From positions 310,001 through 374,000 of the forward strand of contig JADJWX010000005.1 of assembly GCA_016716135.1 (NCBI GenBank): 64,000 bases of DNA, written 5' to 3'. The notes beneath the pieces are model-generated. The model worked only from the letters and a program-made list of their open reading frames with translations, was not told the DNA's origin and made no database searches. Positions 25,501 to 33,265 of this stretch are shown here, one piece after another. The stretch is from Lewinellaceae bacterium. Its GTDB lineage: Bacteria > Bacteroidota > Bacteroidia > Chitinophagales > Saprospiraceae. Each line of letters opens with the position of its first letter. Position 1 is the first letter of the stretch. The position numbers and the translations under genes were made by a program.

Positions 25501-28499
25501 GGCATGGTAAACGTGCAACTGGGTTCGAAAACAACCCGGCTGCGCAAACCATAACCTTCATCGGGTGGAATCGCATAGGCTGGCGTAAAGTCCACGTGCA
25601 GCATGGAGTCGAGTCCCGTTGCAAAAAAAGGCACGGTGCTGAACGGCAAGGGCTGGCCGGGTTGCAGCGGCAAATTGGTTTGCAGGTTTAAAAACACCAA
25701 CTCGGCCGAAAGGGCCTTCACGCCTTCCGGCAGCACCAGATCGTAGTTGCTGACTTTCGACATGGGCCGCACCTCGTACGGAAACATATTTTCCCGGGCA
25801 ATGCGAATGTTGTAGGCAAACGGGCTTACCTGGTTGGAGGTTTCACAAGGCCGGATACCGAACGTTGCCGCCGTGAGTGAATCCCGGTAGCCGGAATATT
25901 GAAACATCAGGGTATCGTAGCGGCGGTAATTGTAGTACCTGTAGGGCAGGTTGGCGTTATAACCCATTTCAAAATTGACCAGCGGGGGCTTGGTCGGCCT
26001 GCTGTCGGGCGCGTAGTTCATATCGAACTTCAAATCCACCCGGAGCTGGATAGAGTCGCCGCCTTCCAGCAGAAATCCGTTGGGCACAAGCCCGGCCGCG
26101 CTAAGCGAATCCATGTGCGGGTTGAAGGGGTAGTTCATGGTGGCCAGCTCGTCGAAAACCGTTGCCGGTTTGGTATTGACCTGCGCGATTTGCCCATAGA
26201 GCCGGTCTTTTGAATAAATGGTTGGCAGTGGGAAACTGTATATTTTGTTTGCACTGGAATCCCAAATGGTGAGCTGTACCCCGGCCAGTTGCAACAGGCT
26301 GCTGTCGGTAAACCCGATGCGCGCCGCGCCGGTTTGGTACGGGCCTATCGGGAAGGTGTCGTGCACCCCGGCATAGCCAATATCACTGCCGACAACTTCG
26401 GCAAAAAGCTGGTACAACAACACATCAATACTGTCGCCGCAAACAATTTTGGTGGAAAGCACATTGCGCAGGGTATCGCCGGGCAAAAACCGGTCGCGCC
26501 GCACTTTGGTCAGGTCGAGCACACCCCCGGGGTCGGGAATGCGGTCGTCGTCGTTGTCCGCCAGGTCATAATTCAGCCGGTAGGCCTCCCGGTGCTCGCG
26601 CAGGATGCAGCAATTGGCATCATCGTCGCAAGGATGCGGCGGCAAAATACTACTCGGCCCTTCGCACATGCCGTCGGTGCACACGGTTTGCAACACAAAA
26701 TATTCACAAGCCGGCACGGCACAATCCACATCGGCGGTATCCAGGCTCGAACTTAGCAATGCCGCTGCGCCTACCAGGTACCCGCAGTTGCCGCAATTAT
26801 CCGGAACGTATACGAAAAAATTGTCGCCGGAAGCCGGCAGGGATTCTATGATAGGTACATACGAAGCATCGGCGCGGCAGGTACTTTTCAGGCAAAAACT
26901 AAACAACGCCGAAGTGTCCGACAAGGGGAGCGGGAAAGCCAGCAATACCCGGTTAATCGGAAATACGGTGGTCATCGGCGTGATCGAAAAATGCGCCGGC
27001 GCCTTGCCGTCCAGGTCCAGCGGGCAATCGGTCGACCATTCGAGGCCAACCGGCAAGTCAAACTTAAACCAGACATAGCCGGTATCGGAAACAAGCCGGT
27101 TGGAGCTGAGCCGGTATTGGAACGGATACGTTGCTCCGTCTTGAAGGCATTCGCCAATGTTGTAGGTTACCGTAGCGCTCAGATAATCTTCGACCACAGC
27201 ACTGAATTCGACCGTATCGGCCACCACAAAACCGCCGGGCGGGCAGGGTTTGTTGTAATAATAATTGAGCAGAATTTTGGGCAACAACTGTTTGCAGCTG
27301 TCCAGGCAATAGTACGCGTCGAACGCAATGTCTGCCGTATCCTGCGGCTGCATTTCGGGGATAAACAAGGTGACAAAACCCGAGCGGGTAACGCCACAAA
27401 CCGGCATATCGAAATCGGTAGTCAGGTTGGGGGTAAGCGGCTGGGTCATGCCGTTGCGGCTGATTTTAAAACTGGTTTTGTCCATCCCAAGGGCAAGGGC
27501 CGCTTCCGAGTTGAGTTGCAGGGTGACATTTGTCGCCGGCGCCGTGCCTTCGTTGATCACCCGGACCCGCATTTCGTGGGGCAGCTGTGCGCAGTGGTCC
27601 CAGGGCAGGGCGTATTCGGTTTTGAAGGTAAGGTTCGGTTGAAAGGTCGACGGCAAAACCTGCACATCGGCAATGGTGCTGTCACCCTGGCAGGGGGCAT
27701 ACAGCGCCGTACAGCTCCAGTCGGCCAGAATATTGGACCGGCAGGTGAAGGCCGGAACCCCGCAATCGGTGATGGTAATTTCCTGTTTGATCAGCACCGT
27801 TTCGCCAAACTCCAGCAGCGCGTCGCCGTCGCCGAACTGGCTGAAAAATGCGCCGTCAAAATAAGCCGTGTACAGGCTGGGCTGGTCCTGCTCCGTTGCA
27901 GCGCCAGGCACATGAATGCTGATCCCGGCCGGATGGGTGTCGCGCAAAAAAAGATGTTGCACCGGCCCCAACCGCGTATTGCGCACATGGATGGTGCGTT
28001 CCAGCACTTCGCCTTTTTCACCCGAAATCAGGGCGTTATCTACCTGGATGATGACCAAAAGGCTGGTCTGGATTTGGAAATTGGTGGTTAGCACTTCCTC
28101 CACCGCCGCGCCATCACGCACCCGAAGTAATGCCCGGAACAATTGCCCTGAATTGATGGCCTCCACCAACCCACAGCCCGCAGCGAGTTGCACCTTGATG
28201 GTCATGGGGGCCCCCGGCTGCAATTCCGGCAGTGCCAGCACGGGTTTTTCCAGATTGGAAATATCCAGTTCCGTGGCGCCGTTCGCCGAGCCGGGCAAAT
28301 ATGTCAATCCCGCCGGCAGTTCCAGTTCCAACTGTGCCGCGCCAACCGGTATGGCGGTGTTGTTTTGGATGGTAACGCTCAGCGTATCGTTGGAACAGAC
28401 GACTAATTGATCTGGATTTTTGTAAGAAATGGAGAAGTTTTGAGCAAAAGACGGGGTAACAATTACCAGCAGCAGGCAGGCGAGCAGGCATTTGAGCAT
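22512..28499 (-). CDS. Giant secreted surface protein with DUF11-like repeats and T9SS type B (gliding-motility) C-terminus
   Basis: 1995 residues. Signal peptide MLKCLLACLLLVIVTPSFAQ. The body is a chain of beta-sandwich domains of the DUF11/conserved-repeat type, alternating N-T-A-I-P-V-G-like openings with Cys pairs. Near residues 1650-1850 come PKD/Ig-like units (LCLGDSVALGFAGTAGHTYTW, CQGDMLTLQTSPATT). The last 95 residues are the gliding-motility-associated C-terminal domain: IPNAFTPDGDGHNDVF, then IYNRWGQKVYE and DVYVWLLEVLCDG. Type B signals use their own T9SS route and are not always cleaved or LPS-linked. Adhesin or extracellular-matrix role is inferred from architecture. TATATTTG, an exact -7 box, lies 34 bases upstream. 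High confidence for class, none for ligand. Confidence 0.92.
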   Translation of the reverse strand: MLKCLLACLLLVIVTPSFAQNFSISYKNPDQLVVCSNDTLSVTIQNNTAIPVGAAQLELELPAGLTYLPGSANGATELDISNLEKPVLALPELQPGAPMTIKVQLAAGCGLVEAINSGQLFRALLRVRDGAAVEEVLTTNFQIQTSLLVIIQVDNALISGEKGEVLERTIHVRNTRLGPVQHLFLRDTHPAGISIHVPGAATEQDQPSLYTAYFDGAFFSQFGDGDALLEFGETVLIKQEITITDCGVPAFTCRSNILADWSCTALYAPCQGDSTIADVQVLPSTFQPNLTFKTEYALPWDHCAQLPHEMRVRVINEGTAPATNVTLQLNSEAALALGMDKTSFKISRNGMTQPLTPNLTTDFDMPVCGVTRSGFVTLFIPEMQPQDTADIAFDAYYCLDSCKQLLPKILLNYYYNKPCPPGGFVVADTVEFSAVVEDYLSATVTYNIGECLQDGATYPFQYRLSSNRLVSDTGYVWFKFDLPVGLEWSTDCPLDLDGKAPAHFSITPMTTVFPINRVLLAFPLPLSDTSALFSFCLKSTCRADASYVPIIESLPASGDNFFVYVPDNCGNCGYLVGAAALLSSSLDTADVDCAVPACEYFVLQTVCTDGMCEGPSSILPPHPCDDDANCCILREHREAYRLNYDLADNDDDRIPDPGGVLDLTKVRRDRFLPGDTLRNVLSTKIVCGDSIDVLLYQLFAEVVGSDIGYAGVHDTFPIGPYQTGAARIGFTDSSLLQLAGVQLTIWDSSANKIYSFPLPTIYSKDRLYGQIAQVNTKPATVFDELATMNYPFNPHMDSLSAAGLVPNGFLLEGGDSIQLRVDLKFDMNYAPDSRPTKPPLVNFEMGYNANLPYRYYNYRRYDTLMFQYSGYRDSLTAATFGIRPCETSNQVSPFAYNIRIARENMFPYEVRPMSKVSNYDLVLPEGVKALSAELVFLNLQTNLPLQPGQPLPFSTVPFFATGLDSMLHVDFTPAYAIPPDEGYGLRSRVVFEPSCTFTMPDSSAQWVTLDFPGCMSRPDPIAYVLENKIGFFSNHPRDTLTTPELALDFTTDQVSANLRLRNQAPVTAPNAWIQLINPENGLSNLTITVLPAGTLINPVNGIYQLGNLPILGQKDLQINGINTSCDPQRLLVLYGWHCDPFLNPMDTACGTPDTLELLFRPRNPEIELELIDFPVNIPLCDTSNYFILELSNADLGFAYKPFINLELPPGLQLLSGSCQMAYPAGSAYVPFPDPVATGGNLVEWDIAALQDSIAARGLPGVNTDPDNALQIRFKLVAGCGAVSNVQLIFGARAEWYCGRPTNTLRKASDPILVEGLEPSYQVQAFLTEVGGAGLSPCNSEHTMAVSMQLSGPALPGDSIFVILPPGFGYVAGSYAPGVNAPAGQPQLAGNVLRWLMPAGLPTNSILQFTFKLKTPIEPSCSGASLLLQTRQQLQAFCPAINGDCTVYVATGEASYYFAPPTSALALSGATLQISPSGTAGYTISVTNNDNTTGHPLNSIQIYFDADHNGQLSFADLLLHAAQNINQLIPPGATVQITLSSLPAPDSICHLLVVLPTTENCICPTAPVSVELTTVNYTTKLLCLGDSVALGFAGTAGHTYTWSGAGNLPCTDCSMLNFTPATSGLYQLELLDSGPDCTMLHRYSVDVVDAPVFQPGNSTLCQGDMLTLQTSPATTWTWTGPGIVDPTAPTQTLPAQQSAWYFVTATNAAGCTLMDSLWLSVLLPDTVDLGLLRTCEGTPVDIFGTPTDIPGLYTQTLVNTAGCDSLVYLTLETTPNTEAVLARCAPDTVLVFGQPVVEAGLYCETFTSSLGCDSTHCIEVTDYPVPVLPDPDTFYIAQGGSVVLPGPDGYASYFWIPADSLSCTTCQSPVASPTDTMEYTLLLRTADGCPDTVIYRVVPFPPCDPARIRIPNAFTPDGDGHNDVFAVVPYEGSEVISRLVIYNRWGQKVYEASGIDAAWDGTTFGKPAPSDVYVWLLEVLCDGERKIRKGDVTVLR

Positions 28500-28533
28500 G
28501 GGATCACAACAGGCTTAACGGTGAACAGATGTT

Positions 28534-28541
28534 CAAATATA
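28534..28541 (-). promoter_or_regulatory. -7 box TATATTTG for the type B T9SS gene
   Basis: Exact TAnnTTTG on the minus strand; leader about 28 bases. No TTG at the expected -33 distance. Confidence 0.45.
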
Positions 28542-28633
28542 GGTTTTTAATCAGCTGTCGATTTTTCCGGCCCGGCCTTTTTTTGCCGGAGGACGGACAT
28601 TTGGACCAATAAAACCGGGGGTATAAAAAAACA

Positions 28634-28662
28634 GGCCGGCACCACATTGGCGCCGACCCGGC
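28634..28662 (-). terminator. Rho-independent terminator after the 28692-29048 gene
   Basis: On the minus strand, a GC-rich stem (GGTCGGCGCC / GGTGCCGGCC, two mismatches, loop AATGT) is followed by TGTTTTTTT. It lies 29 bases after the small gene's stop and upstream of the giant gene, so the two are separate transcripts. Confidence 0.75.
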
Positions 28663-28691
28663 ATTAAATCTATCATTTAAAATTACCTGTA

Positions 28692-29048
28692 TTATTCCTT
28701 ACTGGTCTTGACGTTGCCAACACTGAAGGGCGTGGCGGCATCCGTCCGGTAGTCGCGGATAAATCCAAAGGTCAGGTCGTCGGGAATATCCGTCGATTTT
28801 GCGGAGCCCTTGAAACCGTCCTGGCAATCAACGGTAAATTCCAGGGCTTTCAAATGGCCTGCGTCGTCGAATTCCATGCTGATGTAATCAACCAGGATTT
28901 TCTGGGCGCCCAGTTCGGCTTTGATGTTTTTCAAATCCTGCAGGGTATGGCTGTGCTGAAAGAAAGCTTCAACCTTGCGCGCATTTTGCGCATTCAGCGC
29001 CGGCAAAGCCAGGCAGACAAAAGCAAGTAAAAAGAGTATTTTTTGCAT
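28692..29048 (-). CDS. Small secreted or periplasmic protein of unknown function
   Basis: 118 residues with a clear signal peptide (MQKILFLLAFVCLALPALNA). The mature part of about 97 residues has one Cys and reads as a small alpha/beta domain: a helix (HSHTLQDLKNIKAELG), then strands (ILVDYISMEFDDAGHLKALEF). The latter pattern resembles the short secreted Bacteroidota domains that flank M56/BlaR-type antirepressor proteins, but the resemblance is weak. It ends with a strong terminator and has no partner gene on the same transcript. Real gene by signal peptide, codon pattern and terminator; function unknown. Confidence 0.72.
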   Translation of the reverse strand: MQKILFLLAFVCLALPALNAQNARKVEAFFQHSHTLQDLKNIKAELGAQKILVDYISMEFDDAGHLKALEFTVDCQDGFKGSAKSTDIPDDLTFGFIRDYRTDAATPFSVGNVKTSKE

Positions 29049-29174
29049 GAATGAAAAGAGTTTTTAGTTCAAAAGTTCCAGGTATATTTTGCTTGCACAG
29101 GCTACGCGCTGTGCTTTTTTTTTGCGTAAAAATACAACAATGCGGTCGAATGGGAAACAGTGTCGTATTGGCCT

Positions 29175-31544
29175 CTAATTTCGTACAACCGGCCGCAGAA
29201 CACTGCCGCTTTCCAATTGAACACGCAGGTAATACGTGCCGCCTGGTAATTGACTCAGATCGAATTCCGTGGTAATTCGCTGCCCCTTCACCGATTTTGT
29301 TAACAATTGGCGCTGCTGCGCATCCTGCAAAACCAGGTTTACACGCTCCGACCGGCGCAATTGCATCGTCAGCTGCACGAGGCCCGACGTCGGGTTGGGC
29401 GACAAGTTAAATTGCCGGACCGACTTGGGCAACGCGGTCGATGTAACAATCACCTGCATGCCAACCTGATAACCGCAACCATTGGCCGAAACGACCTGGC
29501 ATTCATAAAAACCGTTTTCTGTGGGCACATACGTGGCATTGACAGCACCCGGAATGGGCGCCCCGTCGAGCAGCCATTGGTAGGCCGACCACGTGCCGGT
29601 GGATACGCTCAGCGTGTCGTTTTCGAACAACAATCCCAGCCCGACGGGCTCCGGCTCACTGGTGATCTCTGCAAGAGCCGACATCGACAACACGCAGGTT
29701 TCGTACTGAAACTGAACAGTGTACACGCCGGCCTCCGTGACAGTTAATTCCGCATCCGTTTCGCCCGGAATAGGTTCATTGTTGAAAAACCATTGCAGCG
29801 AAAAAGCCGGGGAAACATTGAGTACCTGTAACGAGGCTTCATCGCCCGGACACAAAACTGCCGGGCCATTGTTTTGAATTTCCGGGACCGGCAAATCGTC
29901 GGCCAGGGGCACCACAATGGCATCGGAGAGTGCCGAATTGCAGGGCGTACCATCGTATTCCACCCGGTACACACCGGGCTGGCTGACGGCAAGTTGTTGC
30001 CCGGTAGCGCCGGGAATCAATTGGTTGTTTTCGTACCATTGGTAGCCAAAACCAGGCGGCGCCTGGGCTGCTTGCAGCAAAACAGTGTCGGAGCCCGGGC
30101 AGATCAATTCGGGGCCGGGCAACGGCGCCGTCCAGGAAAGCGGGCTGATTTCCGGCACCTGAATTTGCGCCCCTTCACTTACCTCAAACGTATCGATACG
30201 GATGCAACCCTGATCATCCTGCGCTTCCACAATGTACATACCGGGGTCGAGGTTGGTAAGCAGGGTGTCCGTGGCTCCGTTATTCCAACTCAAGGAATAC
30301 GGACCTTCACCGCCGGTAATATCCAGATCGATCGAGCCGTCCATACTGCCGTAGCAGCTGGCATCCTGCACACTGGCAGACAATTGAAAGGCGGAGCACA
30401 GTTCCCGGATTTTATAAATATCGCCGGTCACAACATCCGCCACATACAACTCGCCGTGCACATCTTCGCCCAAACCGGCGAACGAACCACTGCCCGGCGG
30501 CCGTATTTGGGTGGTGACGAAGGAGTTGTCGGGCTGTTGCTTGATGGCCCACCACCGGTCGCTGGCATAATCCGGGAAAATATAGTACCCGTAGAGGTCC
30601 GGGTAAACGCTTCCCCGGTAGATGAACCCGCCGGTCACCGAGCGGCCCAGGGAGGAGTTGTCGTAGTCGAATACCGGATCAACATAGGCAGATTGGGGCT
30701 GGCAATTACTGGTTTGGTAATCCTCGGTGCCTTCATAACACCGCCAGCCATAGTTCAGCCCCGGGGTATTGGCCGGTTCAAAATCAATTTCTTCGCGGGT
30801 GCTTTGCCCGACATCGCCGATCCACATGTCGCCGGTGAGCCGGTCGAAAGAAAACCGCCAGGGATTGCGCCAGCCCAAGGACCAGATTTCGGGCCGGTAA
30901 GCCGGGTCGTTCACAAAGGGATTGTCGGCCGGAATAGCGTAGGGCAATCCCGGATCTGTTGTGCTTACATCAATCCGAAGAATTTTTCCGAGCAAGGTAT
31001 TTTTCGTTTGCCCGTAGTTGTCCGGGTCGCCACCGGCGCCGCCGTCGCCAAAGGAAATATACAGGTACCCGTCGGGACCGAATTTCAGGCAACCGCCGTT
31101 GTGGTTGTTGTAGGGCTGGGTTTGCGTGAGCAGGATTTCCTCGCTGTCCGGGTCGGCCTCATTCGGGTTGTCCGCCCGGACCGAAAAGCGCGACACGCGG
31201 GTAGCACCGTCGGTTTCGCGGGTATAGTTTACGTAAAAAAAGCCCGTTTCGGCGTAATCCGGTGGGAAGGCCAGGCCGAGCAAACCCTGCTCACTGGCTG
31301 TAGAACGCACCCGGGCATCAATATTTAAAAAAGCGTTGGGCAGGCGATTGCCCAGGCTGTCGAGTACCCAAATATAGCCTTGCTGCCCGACAATAAACAG
31401 GCGGCTGTCGCCGCAATGGGCAATATCGAGTGGGCGGGTCACATTGTCGTTAAAAACATCGAACTCAATCTTGGGTTGGGAACGCAGGCTGAGGGGAAAT
31501 GCCAGCAATACTGCCAGCAGCAGGGTAAGTTGTTGTTTTTGCAT
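29175..31544 (-). CDS. Secreted PQQ-dependent sugar dehydrogenase-like protein with SprB/Ig domains and T9SS type A signal
   Basis: 789 residues from the ATG at 31544, which places a signal peptide (MQKQQLTLLLAVLLAFPLSL) at the start; the frame open to 31697 lacks one. Residues about 25-375 form a six-bladed soluble glucose/sorbosone dehydrogenase propeller: GLLGLAFPPDY, then the calcium/PQQ region NHNGGCLKFGPDGYLYISFG and GDGGAGGDP, then SLGWRNPWRFSFD. A SprB-type unit (about 385-455) and three Ig-like units follow. The C-terminus is a T9SS type A domain (NLSPNPTSGLVQLTM onward). Such enzymes oxidise aldoses with PQQ; no PQQ biosynthesis genes are in the window. Being fused to sorting and adhesive modules, it would act at the cell surface. 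Oxidase activity is inferred. Confidence 0.88.
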   Translation of the reverse strand: MQKQQLTLLLAVLLAFPLSLRSQPKIEFDVFNDNVTRPLDIAHCGDSRLFIVGQQGYIWVLDSLGNRLPNAFLNIDARVRSTASEQGLLGLAFPPDYAETGFFYVNYTRETDGATRVSRFSVRADNPNEADPDSEEILLTQTQPYNNHNGGCLKFGPDGYLYISFGDGGAGGDPDNYGQTKNTLLGKILRIDVSTTDPGLPYAIPADNPFVNDPAYRPEIWSLGWRNPWRFSFDRLTGDMWIGDVGQSTREEIDFEPANTPGLNYGWRCYEGTEDYQTSNCQPQSAYVDPVFDYDNSSLGRSVTGGFIYRGSVYPDLYGYYIFPDYASDRWWAIKQQPDNSFVTTQIRPPGSGSFAGLGEDVHGELYVADVVTGDIYKIRELCSAFQLSASVQDASCYGSMDGSIDLDITGGEGPYSLSWNNGATDTLLTNLDPGMYIVEAQDDQGCIRIDTFEVSEGAQIQVPEISPLSWTAPLPGPELICPGSDTVLLQAAQAPPGFGYQWYENNQLIPGATGQQLAVSQPGVYRVEYDGTPCNSALSDAIVVPLADDLPVPEIQNNGPAVLCPGDEASLQVLNVSPAFSLQWFFNNEPIPGETDAELTVTEAGVYTVQFQYETCVLSMSALAEITSEPEPVGLGLLFENDTLSVSTGTWSAYQWLLDGAPIPGAVNATYVPTENGFYECQVVSANGCGYQVGMQVIVTSTALPKSVRQFNLSPNPTSGLVQLTMQLRRSERVNLVLQDAQQRQLLTKSVKGQRITTEFDLSQLPGGTYYLRVQLESGSVLRPVVRN

Positions 31545-31663
31545 AGTGCTCGTTTTTGGATTGAAAAAATCAGTTTTGGGAATGTGCTGAATAAAAACGT
31601 CGGAAATTCCGAAAGGGTTGTGGTATTTGCCTGTTGGATGGTCAGTCTTGTCCGGGAATAGCG

Positions 31664-31739
31664 AACCTGTCAGGTCGAATTTGCACAAATCCGCCACGCC
31701 GAGGCCAGGCGGATTTGTGCAAATTCGACCTGACAGGTT
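31664..31739. repeat. Perfect 32-bp hairpin next to the DinB gene stop
   Basis: Arms 31664-31695 and 31708-31739 are exact inverse complements (outer word AACCTGTCAGGTCGAATTTG). The 12-base loop ACGCCGAGGCCA has a small GCC/GGC stem of its own. It begins two bases beyond the DinB stop and lies upstream of the sugar dehydrogenase gene. The AACCTGTCAGGT word is a common intergenic phrase in this phylum, from memory. It may serve as terminator and as a mobile repeat. Confidence 0.85.
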
Positions 31740-31740
31740 T

Positions 31741-32184
31741 TCAATTCAGCAAACGCCGGTGGTAATTTACCTGCCCAAGGTGGTAGCTCAGATGCCCGTA
31801 CAAATGAACCAGCATATGCGCCGTAGACACAATTTCACCGCGTTTTTCCAACGGGTAATCTTTTTCCAGCTCGGATTCCGGCAGTTTGGCGAGGGTACGG
31901 GAAACAATGGCAATGGTTTCCTCAATGTCGGCGAGCAGCTTTTCCCGGGGCACCTCCTTCGCCGCAAACTCATAGGGGCGGTCGCGTATGTAGCCCGACT
32001 GGCCCAGCACGGCGCCGATGAAGTGTTTGAGATTGCCGCATAGGTGCAGGCACAAATTGCCGCCAGCGTTGCTGATATCACCCTGTACGGCCCACAGGGC
32101 GCTCTCGTTTGGGTAAAGCTTGATCTGCTCGGCGAGTAGCTGCAGGTCGCGCCGGAAGAGTTCGGAGAGGGTTGGGACAAGCAT
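31741..32184 (-). CDS. DinB-family (DUF1572-like) metalloenzyme-fold protein
   Basis: 147 residues, all helical, in the four-helix bundle style of DinB/YfiT-like proteins. Conserved features are a His in NLCLHLCGNLKHFIGA, and the closing HMLVHLYGHLSYHLGQVNYH segment, whose spaced histidines would complete a metal site. Members act as thiol transferases (mycothiol- or bacillithiol-dependent) or are uncharacterised; no thiol gene is nearby. It follows the MscS gene on the same strand after 10 bases and is probably co-transcribed. A perfect 32-bp hairpin lies immediately downstream. Family confident, reaction unknown. Confidence 0.85.
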   Translation of the reverse strand: MLVPTLSELFRRDLQLLAEQIKLYPNESALWAVQGDISNAGGNLCLHLCGNLKHFIGAVLGQSGYIRDRPYEFAAKEVPREKLLADIEETIAIVSRTLAKLPESELEKDYPLEKRGEIVSTAHMLVHLYGHLSYHLGQVNYHRRLLN

Positions 32185-32194
32185 GATTTTCCGT

Positions 32195-33112
32195 TTATTT
32201 TTTAATGGTGACGTTCATGTCCGGCATCTCCACCACTTCGAAGGTTGCCGAGGCGAGCGCAACCTTGCCCTTCGTTTCGGTGATTGCTTCCAAAATACGC
32301 GTATTCAATGCCGTCCGGGTTGAGCGCCGTTTTTCATAACCAACGACATAACGCAGGTTGAATTCGATCCAGTTGTCTGTCAGTTTGATACCGACAGTGG
32401 GTTCCACAACAGCATTTTCGATCAGATATTTCCGCACCATGATTTTCCAGTGGCGCTGCGCCTGAGCGGGAAAATCGCCCAGGGTTTGTGTGGCGGCATC
32501 AAGCAAAAGCTGTGTGGCCAGTTGGACATCGGAGCCGTAGTGCACGGGCAGGTTTATTTCATCCCAAACAAAAGGAAAATCGGTGGAGTAGTTGAACACC
32601 GGCCCTTTGAACACAAAAGCATTGCTGAGCCGGACGATGCGGCCGCTGTAGTTGTCGCTCGACGACCAGGCCCCGATTTCCATGAAGGTAATGCGGGTGA
32701 TGCTGATGTCGATCACGTCGCCCCGCACACCGTTCAATTCGATCCGGTCGCCGGGTTTGAACATGTTGGAACTTTGGATCGCGATCCAGCCGGCCAGGCT
32801 GAGAAAAACTTCCTGCATGGTGAAGGCAATACCGGCGCTCACCAGGCCGATCGTAATGCCCAGGTACTGGAGTTTGCCGGTAAAGCTGAAAACAGCCACC
32901 AGCATGATCAGGATGTAGCCCGCCAGACTGGCCGTTTTTTTTGCGCGGTAGCGCATGGTGTTGTCGCTTACGGCCCGGTTAATGCCTTTGCGCGCCAGCC
33001 ATACCAGGAACAGGATAAAAAACGACCAAAACAGGAAATACAGCAAGCGGATCAACAGGCCGGAGCTGTCGCCTTGAAGGAGTTGTTGGAGCCATTGTTG
33101 GAATGCGTCCAT
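32195..33112 (-). CDS. Small-conductance mechanosensitive channel (MscS family)
   Basis: 305 residues from the ATG at 33112. Three N-terminal transmembrane helices (LLYFLFWSFFILFLVWLA; AGYILIMLVAVFSFTG; then the pore helix GLVSAGIAFTMQEVFLSLAG, with the alternating Ala-Gly pattern of TM3) precede the MscS beta domain (IQSSNMFKPGDRIELNG, then VIDISITRITFMEIG). A C-terminal alpha/beta domain closes the cage. Such channels open under membrane tension on hypo-osmotic shock. The frame is open to 33187 but the added residues do not look like protein. Divergent from the beta-CASP gene; the DinB gene follows. Confidence 0.9.
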   Translation of the reverse strand: MDAFQQWLQQLLQGDSSGLLIRLLYFLFWSFFILFLVWLARKGINRAVSDNTMRYRAKKTASLAGYILIMLVAVFSFTGKLQYLGITIGLVSAGIAFTMQEVFLSLAGWIAIQSSNMFKPGDRIELNGVRGDVIDISITRITFMEIGAWSSSDNYSGRIVRLSNAFVFKGPVFNYSTDFPFVWDEINLPVHYGSDVQLATQLLLDAATQTLGDFPAQAQRHWKIMVRKYLIENAVVEPTVGIKLTDNWIEFNLRYVVGYEKRRSTRTALNTRILEAITETKGKVALASATFEVVEMPDMNVTIKK

Positions 33113-33265
33113 GCGAATGAAAATGATGATCGGGTCCTGTAAAGTTACAACGGCTGCTGTGAATTTCTTCGCTGAAATATCCCACATTCCGCCGCATTCC
33201 CCCTATTTTTCCGCCACTCTGAAACAGCCAACTACCCGTTAACCACACAAACTTTTCCAATAAAC

